Source: Siphlonurus alternatus (Eukaryota; Arthropoda; Insecta; Ephemeroptera; Siphlonuridae). From it: a stretch of 64,000 nucleotides of DNA. Positions within the stretch are counted from its first letter, which is position 1; each line of letters starts with the position of its first letter. A program made the translations under genes and the position numbers. Under the pieces are notes generated by a model, which searched no databases, was not told where the DNA came from, and saw only the letters and a program-made list of their open reading frames with translations. The stretch lies in contig OX463785.1 in NCBI GenBank assembly GCA_949825025.1, forward strand, positions 7,419,979 through 7,483,978, read 5' to 3'. Positions 1 through 11,701 of the stretch are shown here, one piece after another.

Positions 1-74
1 TGCTTACCAATGTAGTTAGGATATTTTTCTGCTACCATGTCAATATGCTTTTTTAATCTGGAAGGCCTCAATTT

Positions 75-385
75 AAGTCTAAACCAAAGTCTTCTACTCG
101 CAATGCTTGTAACAAAACATTGTTTATAATGTCTGTCGCATGAAGCCTTTTTCATTGTTAAACATGGGACGATGTAGTGCCTAATTTTGCCACCAGAGCA
201 GAGAACGTAATGGCATTGTTGGCGCTAGTTAACCGTTTCAACTTCATAAATAACGGTCATTTTCCATAAGTTAACATGTAAATCAACAACCGTCCCATGT
301 TTTTCCTTCATGCGACAGATATTACACAACAATACTTTACTTTGTTTACTAACAAAGTAAAGCAGAAGACTTTGGTCTAAACACT
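75..385. repeat. Foldback (MITE-like) element in a ROR intron
   Basis: Imperfect inverted repeat of about 310 bp. The outer arms read CCAAAGTCTTCT (left) and AGAAGACTTTGG (right). A second paired block, CTGTCGCATGAAG and CTTCATGCGACAG, lies further in, with CATGGGACG/CGTCCCATG beyond that. No coding capacity. It probably represents a non-autonomous DNA transposon in the intron before the first visible ROR exon. Confidence 0.65.
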
Positions 386-438
386 ACAATATTTTTGCTT
401 TCACTTTTCCAAATCCTAACAACGTCACTCTCTCGCAG

Positions 439-2025
439 GCATGGAGTACCTCAGTGGGCACCACTATGTCCACCGAGACCTGGCCGCCCGAAACTGTCTC
501 GTGGGGGAAAATCTCACCGTCAAGATCTCCGACTTTGGACTCTCGAGAGACATTTACTCCTCAGACTACTACAGAGTCCAATCTAAGTCCCTACTACCTG
601 TCAGGTAAGAAACGAGAACTTTGAATATCTTGGCAGGGGCTGACTGTTGCTTGTTTGTCGCAGGTGGATGCCCCCAGAGTCAATCCTGTACGGCAAGTTC
701 ACGACAGAGAGTGACGTTTGGAGTTATGGTGTTGTACTGTGGGAGACTTACAGCTACGGACTGCAGGTAGGAAAGAGTCCTTGGTGTACTGAACTAAATA
801 CTCAACACTAGAATTTCTGTTGACCATTGAAGGCACTTTTGGTGTTTGCAATAGTTTTAATTCAACTTCACTGGCTCTCAAGGTTGGCTATATATAGGTT
901 AAATAAGCTACCAATTTGACCAATGTTGAAGGGCTTAGCTAATCACTTTCCAGTATTTAGGCCACATTGTACCATGAAACTTTGAATGTGCCCATCATGC
1001 AATGCTATTTTTTTTTTAAAATTTCATGTTGCAATGGAGCCTAAAAAATTTACGCATAAACGTCTTATTCTGTATTCCTTGCTGGCTGTTATATTCAATT
1101 TGTATTTTGTAGGCATAGCTTGGGAGTTATTCATCTCGTGTTGTCAGTGAACCTTCGTTTTAAACTTTGTCAACCAATGATCGAGGTCATGTATGTATCA
1201 CAAACATGACAAATACTGTACCATATTAAATGTGATAAGCATAAAATATTATTAATTTTAAGAAAAAGCTTCACCAGGTTATGAATAGAGCTCTCGTCTC
1301 TACAACAGCATATTCTTGTTTACAGCCATACTACGGGTATAGCAACCAGGAGGTGATCGACATGATTCGGTCTCGTCAGCTGCTACCCTGCCCCGAAAAC
1401 TGCCCCTCCCGAATCTACTCTCTGATGATGGAGTGCTGGCACGAGGTCCCTTACCGAAGACCCACCTTCCCCGAACTTCACGCCAGACTGCGAGCATGGA
1501 GTGCCATGCCGGCACCTCAGCCCTCCCACGGTGAGTTGGTGCTCATACGATGTTGTTGTTAGTTGTATGAATAGCAGTCAGACTGGTACGGCTCTAGAGT
1601 GATATGCACAATTATAGACAGGAAGATTCCCCTACTTTCTCCAAAGAAGCAATAGAAAAAAAAATTATTTGTTAACTTGGTAAATTTAATATTACTCTAT
1701 AAGTTGCTACTAATTTTCTTTTCCATTGTTTTCTAAACTGTGGTTAAATTATAATAATTGGCCTAGTTCTGTTTTTCCATGAAAGAACGCAAAGCTTCTT
1801 CATAAAGTTAAATTCATATTCATTGAATAAATTTTCATAAATTAGATTTTTTGGGAAAGGAATTTAATTATTACTTGGTTATATTAATTAGAAAAAAAAA
1901 GTGCTTCTAAACCTACAAAAACAAAAAAGGTCATAGAAAAAATGATATGCTTTCAACTTTCTTTTATCCCTTTTTTCTCTTTTTTTTTTCAATTTTGTGT
2001 CATTGTCATCTATGTATTTGTTTGT

Positions 2026-2108
<83 letters not shown>

Positions 2109-2509
2109 TTAATATATTTATTTATTTTGTTTGTTTGTTTATTTATTGTTCGAACACTGGTTGAACAAACAACATGGATCATTTTAGCATTATTTGTGAC
2201 GTGCCCAATTTTTTTGTTTCAGGAGCTCCCAGTGTAGGTGGCAGCAGTAGTCAACGTAGTAGTACAGGCCCCAGCAACAACACTGGCTCCACACAGCTCA
2301 GCTCCCACCATCACCCACAGCAACAGCAAGCTGCCGGTCCCGGTCAGGGCTTCTACAACAGTTACCCTCCCCAGCAAATGCAGTACAACGCTCAGCCTGT
2401 CATGCAATTTAGTCTGCGGAGCCAGCAATGTCCAAGTCCCCAGAGAAGCAACCAACACCATCATGTAATGGGAACGTTCCAACACGAAGGAAAAGTGTCA
2501 AACATTTGA
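439..2509 (+). CDS. ROR: ROR-family receptor tyrosine kinase, 3' four exons (partial)
   Basis: Coding exons at 439-604, 664-766, 1326-1530 and 2223-2509 join in phase with GT-AG introns and end in TGA. They encode about 253 residues: the C-terminal half of a tyrosine kinase domain and a tail. Visible are the catalytic loop HRDLAARN, the DFG motif in SDFGLSRD, an activation loop with paired tyrosines followed by [10 protein letters not shown], the WMPPES substrate-binding segment, and [10 protein letters not shown] and RRPTF near the kinase end. This loop and the GLQPYYG stretch are diagnostic of ROR1/ROR2/Cam-1, single-pass Wnt5-type receptors with Frizzled-like and kringle ectodomains. The tail is rich in Ser, Gln, His and Pro, as in other RORs, and is short. 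The first exon begins two bases into a codon, so the ectodomain, membrane segment and N-lobe lie to the left of the window. Confidence 0.95.
2022..2110. repeat. (TTTA)n microsatellite
   Basis: About 22 uninterrupted TTTA units within the last ROR intron, about 110 bp before the final acceptor. The mirror motif (AAAT)n forms another long array in a FYCO1 intron. Confidence 0.95.
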
Positions 2510-2620
2510 TCATTAGCAACCAGACTCTAGATAGTGAAACTTTTTTTTAAGATCTGAAAAATATATTGAATTGTGTAAAGAGGCAACTTTGATTTTTCTA
2601 TATAAAATTATATGGAATGG

Positions 2621-2927
2621 AGTATCGACCTCAAATTTTTTTATTGCAGAAATGGATAGAGGGTGCAAAGTTATGCTACCCTGATTTTTTTCAGATTTTT
2701 TACAGCCCTGGAAGTATTTTTAAAAAATTATTGAAAGTTCTTTTTGTGACGTCACGAGACGCCGCTCCTTAAGAAAAAGATAGGACTCGTGACGTCACAA
2801 AAAGGACTTTCAATAATTTTTTAAAAATACTTCCAGGGCTGTAAAAAATCTGAAAAAAAAAATCAGGGTAGCATAACTTTGCACCCTCTATCCATTTCTG
2901 CAATAAAAAAATTTTGAGGTTGATACT
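2621..2927. repeat. Foldback family A, copy 1 (near-perfect palindrome)
   Basis: The arms run from AGTATCGACCTCAAA to TTGAGGTTGATACT and pair almost base for base over about 140 bp each. The centre contains GTGACGTCACGAG and its complement. Two further relatives occur at 29731-30034 and 58704-59001. This copy lies about 110 bp after the ROR stop codon, probably in the 3' UTR, where it would form a long hairpin if transcribed. Confidence 0.85.
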
Positions 2928-4702
2928 CAATTATTATTTTGAAAAAATATTTTTAATTTATTGTGCTAAATTATATTATGTATTTTAATCTTATTATTAT
3001 TTAATATTTATAAATCTTTAAATATTATTTTTATTTTATTAAAATGCCTCATCTGTGTTTATGTTAAAACAATTCTTAAAAAAAAAAAAGTCCTATCGAA
3101 AAATTCACTATAGTACGACTGAAAGTGCAACTATTTAAATTATTGTAAACTTCTGATTTTAAATAGAATCTCACTCAAATAATGTAAAAAAATATAATAT
3201 CAAACATGTTAAATTTTTGTACAAAAATGAAAAGCAATTTCAACGATTTTTAGCTAAACTTTAGTAATATATTAAAAAAATTGCAGGAAAGGGGGGATCA
3301 TGATTTTGTGTCAAATAAATATATCATAACTTTTTTTAAAATTGCCAATTAGCAAAAAGTATTTGTAAATGTTAATAAGTTGTTTTAAATGTTTTGAATA
3401 TTTGTGGATTTTTAAAATACAGATGAAAAAAGCAACTAATTACTGTAATCACAAAATACCTGCATATTCACTCAAATTTTAACCTGGTTAAAAGCTAAAA
3501 ATGCACTTACACTAAAACAATTGCATTTCTGAACAAAGGTTGTCAAATGATTTTGATGTTTAATGTTATGTTCCTCACAAAAAAATAGTAATTGTATTCT
3601 TGATGGAAACACAAAATTATTGAATGTTTTATGTGCATCTAATATCTAAAAAAATGTAATTCTAATCAATTATGCCTCTGGTCCATAATGATTCAAGTTG
3701 AATGCAGAAATTTTAAGGGGCAGGGGTGGGGGAAGGGAGGGTGAAAAAGGTCCACAGAACACTTGGGCAACAGAAATATATTATCTAGAATTTGTGAACT
3801 CTAAAAAAAATAGGAAGTAAAGTTCATCATTCTCTATGAATCATTATGGGCCTTGGGTCAGATTCTTATATTTGTGACTTTATCATGATTTAACATGCTT
3901 TTTAAATACAATTCAGGGTGAATATATTTTGTAATAACACTAACTATAATTTTCCTCACTACATAAATTGACTGTAATTACTACAAGCTATTATTTTTTA
4001 AATATATTTTTCTCTGTTTTGATAAATGTGCCCAATTCAGTGCTGCTAAATTCTGCTATTATTTTAAGTATAACAAATTACTCATTAAAAATAAAGAAAA
4101 ATATTCCATCACTATATTCACTTTATGTATAGCTTTTAAGTACGTTGATGTAAAATAAGTTCAGAATATTCTTAATTGCATTTATAAATTGTTATACAAT
4201 TTATTTCTATTAAAAAATCAAAATTAAAATATCCAGCATTGAGACCTTAAATGAATTCATATTTTACTAATTTCAAGAAGAATATTTATTATTGTGCTAA
4301 TTTGCAGCTTTGTTTTTTAACCCAATTTCCTATTACTTATTTATTATTAAATAATATTTTGTTGTGATTTTTTTTTAATATATAATTTTTATATTATAAT
4401 TTTTTTCTTACTGCATAAACTTTTAAGATGGATGTAAATACAAATTATATAAATGACAATTTTTTGTATAAATTTAATAAATGTTAAAATAAAACATGTC
4501 TTTTGTAATAAACGTGAAAGTGTGATTTTGTAAATATATAAAAAATAAAATTATGAATATAATGTTTGATTTTAATATTCAATGTATTGATAATGGTCCT
4601 TGAATTAGCGTTTGACAGTTTGGCCTGAAATTTTAGCAAGTGCATGTACTTACAATTGTTAGTATTAATATTAATTATTAACAGTTGAACATGATAAGGA
4701 GA

Positions 4703-4880
4703 TAAAAGTTTTTGGGGGGTCGCACACAGACTTTTATTTCTACGATCGTACGTTTCTCATTTAGAACCGGTTCTAAATTTCTTATCATACAACAGCATAC
4801 GATACGAATAAGCTGTGTGCGCGCGCACAGATGATCACATAGGTTCTAACTTTTTTTATCATACGCTGCGAAATCATGAT
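4703..4880 (+). repeat. AGAACCGGTTCT repeat family B, copy 1
   Basis: Contains the palindrome AGAACCGGTTCT flanked by CTCATTT and AAATTTCTTATCATAC, then GCTGTGTGCGCGCGCA and TTTTTTTATCATACG. The same ordered blocks recur at 50180-50400 (+) and, in reverse, at about 25150-25300. It is an interspersed repeat of unknown class. Confidence 0.7.
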
Positions 4881-7122
4881 TTTATTTATTTATTATTGAA
4901 ATTATTTTATAATTATATTGCATTGTTTTTTTTTTTTTATATGAGAAGTATTTTTTCCAAAGAAAAAACATTAATTTTTTTACATTCCCCCCCCCTCTTT
5001 TTTCGTGATATTATTAAGAAAAACTGTTTTTTTTTTTTTTTTTTTAGAGCATTTTTCTATAATAATTATGCAGGAATTGCAGGATAAACAGGGAAATGCT
5101 AAAATTAATGTCTGTGAATTAAAGTGATACTGTTTGACCTAGCTTGACGATCACTTGATCGGACTCAAGGCTTAATTCATGCAACTCGACCTCTGCATGC
5201 TTGCATGGTGATCTGATAACTATTCTTCTCGCCCCCCCCCCCTTATACGACGTAATTTTCCATATATATATAATTGTATATACTGTATATCAATGGTGGA
5301 TTTTACCTGAGTAACCTGAATGTTTCTAAAAGTGCCATTGTTGTGAAATCCGAGTTTTTTTTTTTCTACTGGTCAAAGTGCACGTGAAGTAAGGAATGTT
5401 GTGAGGCTAATGTTCAGTGCCCCACCTGTTGGTGATTTATCAGAGTTCAATATACGTAGCCGATATATAATTATTGTGTGTCATGCACGAGGAATTTTAC
5501 TCTGGAAGAACTTTGTACCAGTGGAGTCTTAAATAACGTGTGTGATAGTGAACACGTCGTAGAATTATGTCATTACAAAATTTAGTTATATCCCCAAGTG
5601 CATGCAATGTTCACTGTGACTGATTAATAATCATGTGGGAAATAATTCTATTATCTTGTGGTGTTTTTGTGCGATCAAGAATACAACAAATTAAGCCATA
5701 TATTGGCCGGCGTAATTTTTTAAAGGTAATAAGTGACAGTTTTCCTGTTTCATTAATGTATTAAACACAAAACAATATGGTCGTGTGGTATTGGATTAAA
5801 TATTTGATATTTATAATGCTGACTTTTTTAGCGACTTCTTATCTTTAATTAATTAATTATATTACGTATACGTGCGTATTGTTATTATATATGCTATTAA
5901 ACACATTATTATATAAATTTATAAAATAACTGGCACAAGATACTGAATATTTTCACCATGACCAATTAAATGCGTGTATATTAATTTAATTTTGCATGAA
6001 ACGACAACTTAAAAATTAAAAATTTCATTGCATTCGTGTAATAACACAGAACAATTCACGTTTCTCGTAAAGTCATTATCATTGAAACGAGATAAGAAAC
6101 TGACCTTTCTACGTGCATTAATACCATTTGATTCGAGGGCTCTCATTATAGTGGATAAAATTTAATTAAATTTAATTATACTAACTATATAATCAACTTT
6201 ACCGTTTGCAAGTTGCAACAGCGCCACTGATTGTTTTTTTTTTTTTTTTCTATTTTAACCATTGTAACGCAATATAAATTTAGGTTTATTATTCAATCAA
6301 AAAAAGCACGTATTAGAAAAAAAAATATATTATATCATACATAAAGAATTTTCGTCTTATAATTAAAGCACAGATAAATTATTGAATAACTTTAATATTG
6401 ATCAAAGAAAAATTATGCTTCCCGACCATGATACAACTATAATAGATAGGTCCATCAGCCCTACGAATTTGGACTGATCTGCGCATTTTGGCCAAAAAAA
6501 CCCAAGGTGACGTCACGTAGTGAGCTCAAAACAGCTGTTTTGCTGCACGAGGGGCCCCTACCGGAGCAGAGTTTTTGTTCAACATTAGCGAGAACGTTGC
6601 TTTTTATCTCATCTCAAATTTGATATTTATTTGCAATACTACAAGCCAAACCGGTTGCAGTAACGTATTAAAAGAATTTTTAAACACTGCAATTCGCAAG
6701 CAATCTGGGGTAGAAGTTCGTATCTTTGTTCATAAAGCATACAAAGTTGCTATTGGCTGTGCGCAGATTAGTCACCTAGCGTTTGCGCAGCTTCATTTGG
6801 ATTCAAGCTTTTTTATCATGCACACTTTGCAGAGCCATGCGCAGTAGACTACTAACATTTAAAACTCGTTTCTGCGCAGCTTTTCTAAGCCGTGGCTATT
6901 AATTTACGGGAAACTCTATAATAGAGCAGAAAAAATTAAACGTATGCACCGTGCGCATGGGACGGCCCTGCTTCCCGACCAAGGAGGATAGATAGGGAGG
7001 ACCATCTTACCTGTCCATCAATGCTAATCAGCGATTCAAACATGTGTTCAACAAAGTTCAAACAATTTGCAGAAACAACCACTCCAAAGAAATTTTTATG
7101 AAGCTCGAATCTTTTCTTTGCA

Positions 7123-7142
7123 AGTGCTGCCATCTGGTGGCC
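7123..7142 (-). promoter_or_regulatory. CTCF-like motif
   Basis: The minus strand reads GGCCACCAGATGGCAGCACT, a close match to the CCACnAGATGGCA core bound by CTCF in bilaterians. The match is by eye only, and chance or repeat origin cannot be excluded. Confidence 0.25.
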
Positions 7143-7418
7143 ACCATGGTGTCCCTGGTCTCGAAATTTACTTGCATCAAGATTGGTCTTACACGAACTT
7201 TATTATTTTATGGAATAAATACAAACATTCAGAAGTTATGAGTTACCGCACAATTTTTTTTATATTTTTTATAATCATTTTGTAATCAGTTTGTGTTTGT
7301 TGTTATAATAATTCAAAACATATTGCAGTGAGGCGACATGTGAAATATGGAGACCGCCATTTTGATTTAAACAAAACTTACAAGTCATATACTGAAATCT
7401 CTTCTCCCCATTGTAACC

Positions 7419-7509
7419 TTGGGCATAGCTCGTTTGGAAAAGCGCTCGACTTCAAATCTGATATCGCTCAGCGACGTGGGTTCGAATCCCAGTCGGGACG
7501 GAGAACTTT
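7419..7509 (+). pseudogene. tRNA-like (class II) Pol III fragment
   Basis: An A-box-like TAGCTCGTTTGG is followed by an anticodon-loop-like CTTCAAA, a possible variable-arm hairpin CGCTCAGCG, a B box GGTTCGAATCC and a T-run terminator at 7504-7509. The acceptor ends and the anticodon stem do not pair, so this is more likely a decayed tRNA gene or SINE head than a working tRNA. Confidence 0.35.
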
Positions 7510-9222
7510 TTAATTATTTTTTAATGCTTCGTTTCACTCGGTGATATCATTCAACCATTATTTCATTATAAAAATTATTTTTAATTAATAACTAATCCAC
7601 GCATGATAAAGAAAATAATAAAAATAAATTAAAAATTGTTTTTACACTTATAAATTTTCGTTTGAATACTTGAATCTTGAATAGCATTATACCGATAGAA
7701 AATATTTATGAAATAATAACTAAAAAAAACTATCCTTGCAACACATATCGGCATCAAACCTGGGTCTCCAGGTAGATTACGTAATAATATAATTCATTAA
7801 TATGCATCTCGTATTAACTATCAATTCTCATTCACGGGATTACACTACAGTTAATTTGACATTACATCCGGAAGTATCAAATTTGTGTTTTTCTGTTTGT
7901 AATTCAGTTTTGAAACTTTACAAAGTGGTTTGAAGTAGAAATACCGACCTATATGTGTGAAATTGTATCACTCTGAAATATGAATAGAATTATTTAAAGA
8001 CCAGAAACCTTACACTTCCAGCTACTTCCGGATGGAATATAATGTAAATTGGACTATACGTAATATTAGCGGGAATATTGCGGAAGCGGAAGTTTCGTTT
8101 CCCGTTTCCGGTCATCTTCGCAATCGCGCCAATCTTCAAAAGACGTGTTGTGTGGGAGGAATTTATTTTATCAATTTATATAATTTATTTAGTAACAAAT
8201 GAAAGAATAATAGTACTGAAAAATCAGAAATAAATCAAGTAATAGGCTTGTAGAACTTAGAGATCATAAAGATCAAAATAAAGGCATAAAATAGCAAATT
8301 GTCTGAAAGCCGTATCCTAACGCGGGTTAATTTCGAGACCAGGCATCGATCCGACAACACTGTCTCTCCGTGTACATCTTGCATCACCGTACAAAAACAG
8401 CTGATCGAACACAAGCTGGCTTCTGCCACGCCCCCTCTCTTCCCACTCCCTATGTATTCTCCTTGTTCCCGACTAAGAAATTTCTCGAACGCCTAGCATT
8501 TAGGCAACCTTTTCACAAGTTATGCGTTGCGGGGTGCATCTTACATTTTTTTTTAAGGTCACGAATCAGGCGTTAGAAAACAAATCAACAAAAATAAACG
8601 CCTATATTATGTTGTGTGGATAAATTTATTTGTTTTAAAGTCATAATTATAAATTATTAAAAAAATTCATGCCTATAATATATATTGACACATACCACAA
8701 AAAATAATAAAGTGAATAAAAAAATGACAAAACATTGTTAATAAATAATTTTATACAGTCAGAAATAGTCCATGATATTTTATAACGATTTAAAAATACA
8801 AAAACTGGGAAAATCAGTTCCCATGCATGCAGATTTTTAAAAGTGTATAGTGTATACGGTATAATAACTCGTACGTAATATTATAATATACGTTTATCAT
8901 TATGGCTGACACTATTACATATTCATTAAAAGTAATACATGTCATTGATAGTCATTACAAAAAAGTTGTACGTCAAAATATACACATTGAAACAGCACGA
9001 ACTGCCTAATTTTTCTGGAGATGCAACTCTAAAATATATAAATTATAAACCAAGAGATACAGATTTGTAGGAAACAAGAAAAGATGAGCTCCTAGCCATT
9101 CTCAAAATTTTCTAGTTTCCCGTGTCCATTGACTGTGTTACATTACCTCAAAACAGAATATAGAATGGTAGAATAGAAAATAGAACGTTCGTAGTATCCT
9201 GACACATCTTATACAATTTCGA

Positions 9223-10353
9223 TCACCACGACATTAAAATGATCTGTGACGGACCACTAAACCTCGTATAACACACCCTGACTCCCTCAGGTATTGCGGT
9301 GATCTGCCACCTTGGAATCAAAGACAGTAACTGGTTGGACTTGGCAGGTTCATCCGACAACTTGAGCACGTCTTCCACGTCCAAGCCCACGATGGGAGTG
9401 TCCGGGAAATAGTGTCCGAATATCTGAACGTCCACACCCGAACACCTCCTTTGTCTCTCCGCAAACATGAAGGCTATCGATCTGTGAGGCTTGAATTTCT
9501 GTTCTTGTAATTTTAACACATGTTTTTCAATTTCTTCATTAGTATATGACTCTTGAGGTATTACTACAGATTTCATTTGTAAATTATCACCAGAAAATGT
9601 TAATATTTTTAAAAAATCATACCCATGTCTACCATCTTGTAATACGAAATTTGATAACATAAATGCTCCAATTATAATTGATTTATTTTTAATACGTAAT
9701 TTTATTAATATATTTTCCATTATTGATTTTGCTTTACATGAATAAGTAAACATAATGATACATTTTATATTTTCATTATTTAATTGTGACATCAATTGTT
9801 TTTCATTTAAACTAGAATCAAGTTCATATTGTTCAACTAAAATTCCTTTTAAATTTGGAAATGTGATATTCAAAATATCATTTTCATTTTCAATTCGATC
9901 AGTTGGGAATTTCATGCATGGTAATAAAAAACTTTTACAATTAATTGGTAACGATTTTTTTAACTGAGAATGAACTACACTTTTTTCATACATTGGTTCT
10001 AATTTTTGTAATAAAATTTCAGCATAACGATTATATAAATCATATTTTATAAAACTAATACAAAAATTTGGTAAATATTCAGAATTTATTAATTTTTTGA
10101 ATATATTTTTATCTAAATCACTTACACTAGTACATTTATAACGATTACACTCCAATATTGTACGATTTTTCTTGATAGAATTCACAACGGAGTTCCAGTT
10201 TTTACACACTAAAGATGCACTAATTAAGTCTTTGTTTTTTAAATTTTTCAATATTAACTCGATAACTTCCGTATGTGTTGAGAGAATTAGTCCAATCTGC
10301 CCGGCAACAGCGAGATTTGGTGTCCGATCCATCATCAGTGCAGTGGCTAATTG
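9223..10353 (-). CDS. FBXO22-like F-box / FIST-domain protein, paralogue 1
   Basis: A 370-codon single-exon frame from the ATG at 10335. An F-box-like segment lies at about residues 20-62 (EVIELILKNL, SLVCKNWNSVV). The rest resembles the FIST region of FBXO22: FPNLKGI, CIIMFTYSCKAK, RSIAFMFAERQRR, FPDTPIVGLD and the C-terminal IILMSW. FBXO22 is the substrate receptor of an SCF ubiquitin ligase, and the F-box would bind SKP1. The frame stays open upstream of the ATG to an acceptor-like TACCAG ending at 10354, so a small 5' exon is possible. The centre of the exon is markedly AT-rich, while the C-terminal 250 bp are GC-rich. It pairs with the gene at 11702-12781, and this looks like a tandem duplication. 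I am sure of the F-box and family, less sure of direct orthology. Confidence 0.75.
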   Translation of the reverse strand, partial: QLATALMMDRTPNLAVAGQIGLILSTHTEVIELILKNLKNKDLISASLVCKNWNSVVNSIKKNRTILECNRYKCTSVSDLDKNIFKKLINSEYLPNFCISFIKYDLYNRYAEILLQKLEPMYEKSVVHSQLKKSLPINCKSFLLPCMKFPTDRIENENDILNITFPNLKGILVEQYELDSSLNEKQLMSQLNNENIKCIIMFTYSCKAKSIMENILIKLRIKNKSIIIGAFMLSNFVLQDGRHGYDFLKILTFSGDNLQMKSVVIPQESYTNEEIEKHVLKLQEQKFKPHRSIAFMFAERQRRCSGVDVQIFGHYFPDTPIVGLDVEDVLKLSDEPAKSNQLLSLIPRWQITAIPEGVRVCYTRFSGPSQIILMSW

Positions 10354-10837
10354 CTGGTAGTGATTGATAAGAAAAAGGCGTACGTAAAGTTTAAAACACT
10401 TTGATAAAATAAAGATTATGAAGTACTAATGTTTATTTACTGCGCAATTTTTACGATCTTATCAAGAATATTATTGAACTAATATAACTGATATAAAATT
10501 ATATTACGAAAAAAAAAAATGATAACAATTCTGGTGTAATGGTATACTAAATAAATAAAATAAAGTTATCTAATTTTTATGATAATATGATAAATATTTA
10601 ATAATATATATTATATGAACATAAAATTTAAATTGATTAATTAAAAATGATACAGCTGAAAAATCATTGTATAATTATAGATGTTACATAATCTATTAGA
10701 ATCCCAAAAATTAAATTTAATTATTGATAATTATTATTGTTTTTTTTTTTATATTATATAGAACGCATTTATAGTGATTTAAGGTATATAACCTAAGAAT
10801 TGAAACGAAAAAAAGGTCATATATTTTCAAATTAACT

Positions 10838-11075
10838 ATAGGTAGACTTATAAAGCGTTGATTTTTTTCAGAATTTTTTAACCCCCGGATTATGAAATAT
10901 ATATTATGCTCATTAAATTTGGCCTAAGAATTGCACGTCTCGGTGACTGAGGCTTCGATCGCCGGTACTTGTCATGTCCTCGGCCAAATTTGATGAATCC
11001 GGAGGTTAAAAAATTCTGAAAAATAAATCAAGGCCTGTAAGAAGACTGTTGTAGGTCTTATCTACCTAGCTAATT
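10838..11075. repeat. Foldback element between the two F-box genes
   Basis: The left arm contains TTTTTTCAGAATTTTTTAAC, CCCGGATT and AAATTTGGCC. The right arm contains GGCCAAATTTGATGAATCCGG and GTTAAAAAATTCTGAAAAAT, with outer AGGTAGAC/TCTACCT blocks. No coding capacity. The rest of the 1.3-kb interval between the two F-box genes is plain AT-rich sequence. Confidence 0.65.
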
Positions 11076-11701
11076 TGAAGAAGATCTTTCGATATTACTT
11101 CTTTCCCCATGTTTTCTGCGTACTCTTCCATTAAAAAAGTGCAGAACGGGTTGCCTAACTTCGCGGCGAGACATGTCATGAAATTTCTGATATTTTCTAC
11201 ACCAAAGAAATTTTGCATTATATTTATTAAAAACGAAAAAAATTTATTAATTTTATTTATAGAGGAATTTAAAGAAAACATGTTTTCTTTTTATAATTTT
11301 TACTGGTTCTTTTTATTCGTGAAAAATAGAATACAAGTAATATATGTTACAAATATAAAATTTATAGTTATAATATAAAATACGTAGTGCAATTAAATAC
11401 AATATTTTAATACATATGATATATTGATTACAAAAATAAACTTTTTATATGCACATTTTATATATAGGGTTAATAATTACAATTTATTATTTCTTAAGAT
11501 TCTTAAGTGAATTAAATACAATAATTATATAATCATATATGATTTGAAAAGCTTTGAAGGATTTTTAGAATTATTTTTTCTGCTTAAGTCATTACATATA
11601 TTGCATTTAAATAATAATAATAATAATAGCCATTTATCATTTATATTAATTAATTTAAATATTTTTGTGTTCCCTGCTTATCCACCGTCTTAATTAATAA
11701 A

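Larger units (their letters stand above)
6960..8510. repeat. Inverted pair of related segments, possible composite element
   Basis: The segment at about 6968-7240 carries GACCAAGGAGGATAGATAGG and, further on, CCTGGTCTCGAAATT. The segment at about 8225-8510, read on the minus strand, carries GGAACAAGGAGAATACATAGG followed at similar spacing by CCTGGTCTCGAAATT. The two could be degraded long terminal inverted repeats of a 1.5-kb element, or two copies of one repeat in opposite orientation. The interior encodes nothing recognisable. Confidence 0.4.
2928..9222. other. Gene-free AT-rich stretch with scattered repeats
   Basis: No protein gene I can support. The left part (to about 4.5 kb) is very AT-rich, with several AATAAA-type signals (for example 4476-4481), and could be ROR 3' UTR or flank. 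Beyond it are a repeat of the AGAACCGGTTCT family (4703-4880), a tRNA-like fragment (7419-7509) and a pair of inverted related segments (about 6960-7240 and 8225-8510). The longer open frames, such as 6575-6847, show no family resemblance or exon context. Confidence 0.6.

Noticed and set aside
6575..6847. 90-codon frame on the plus strand
   Set aside because: No homology recognised, no exon context, and the region is repeat-rich.
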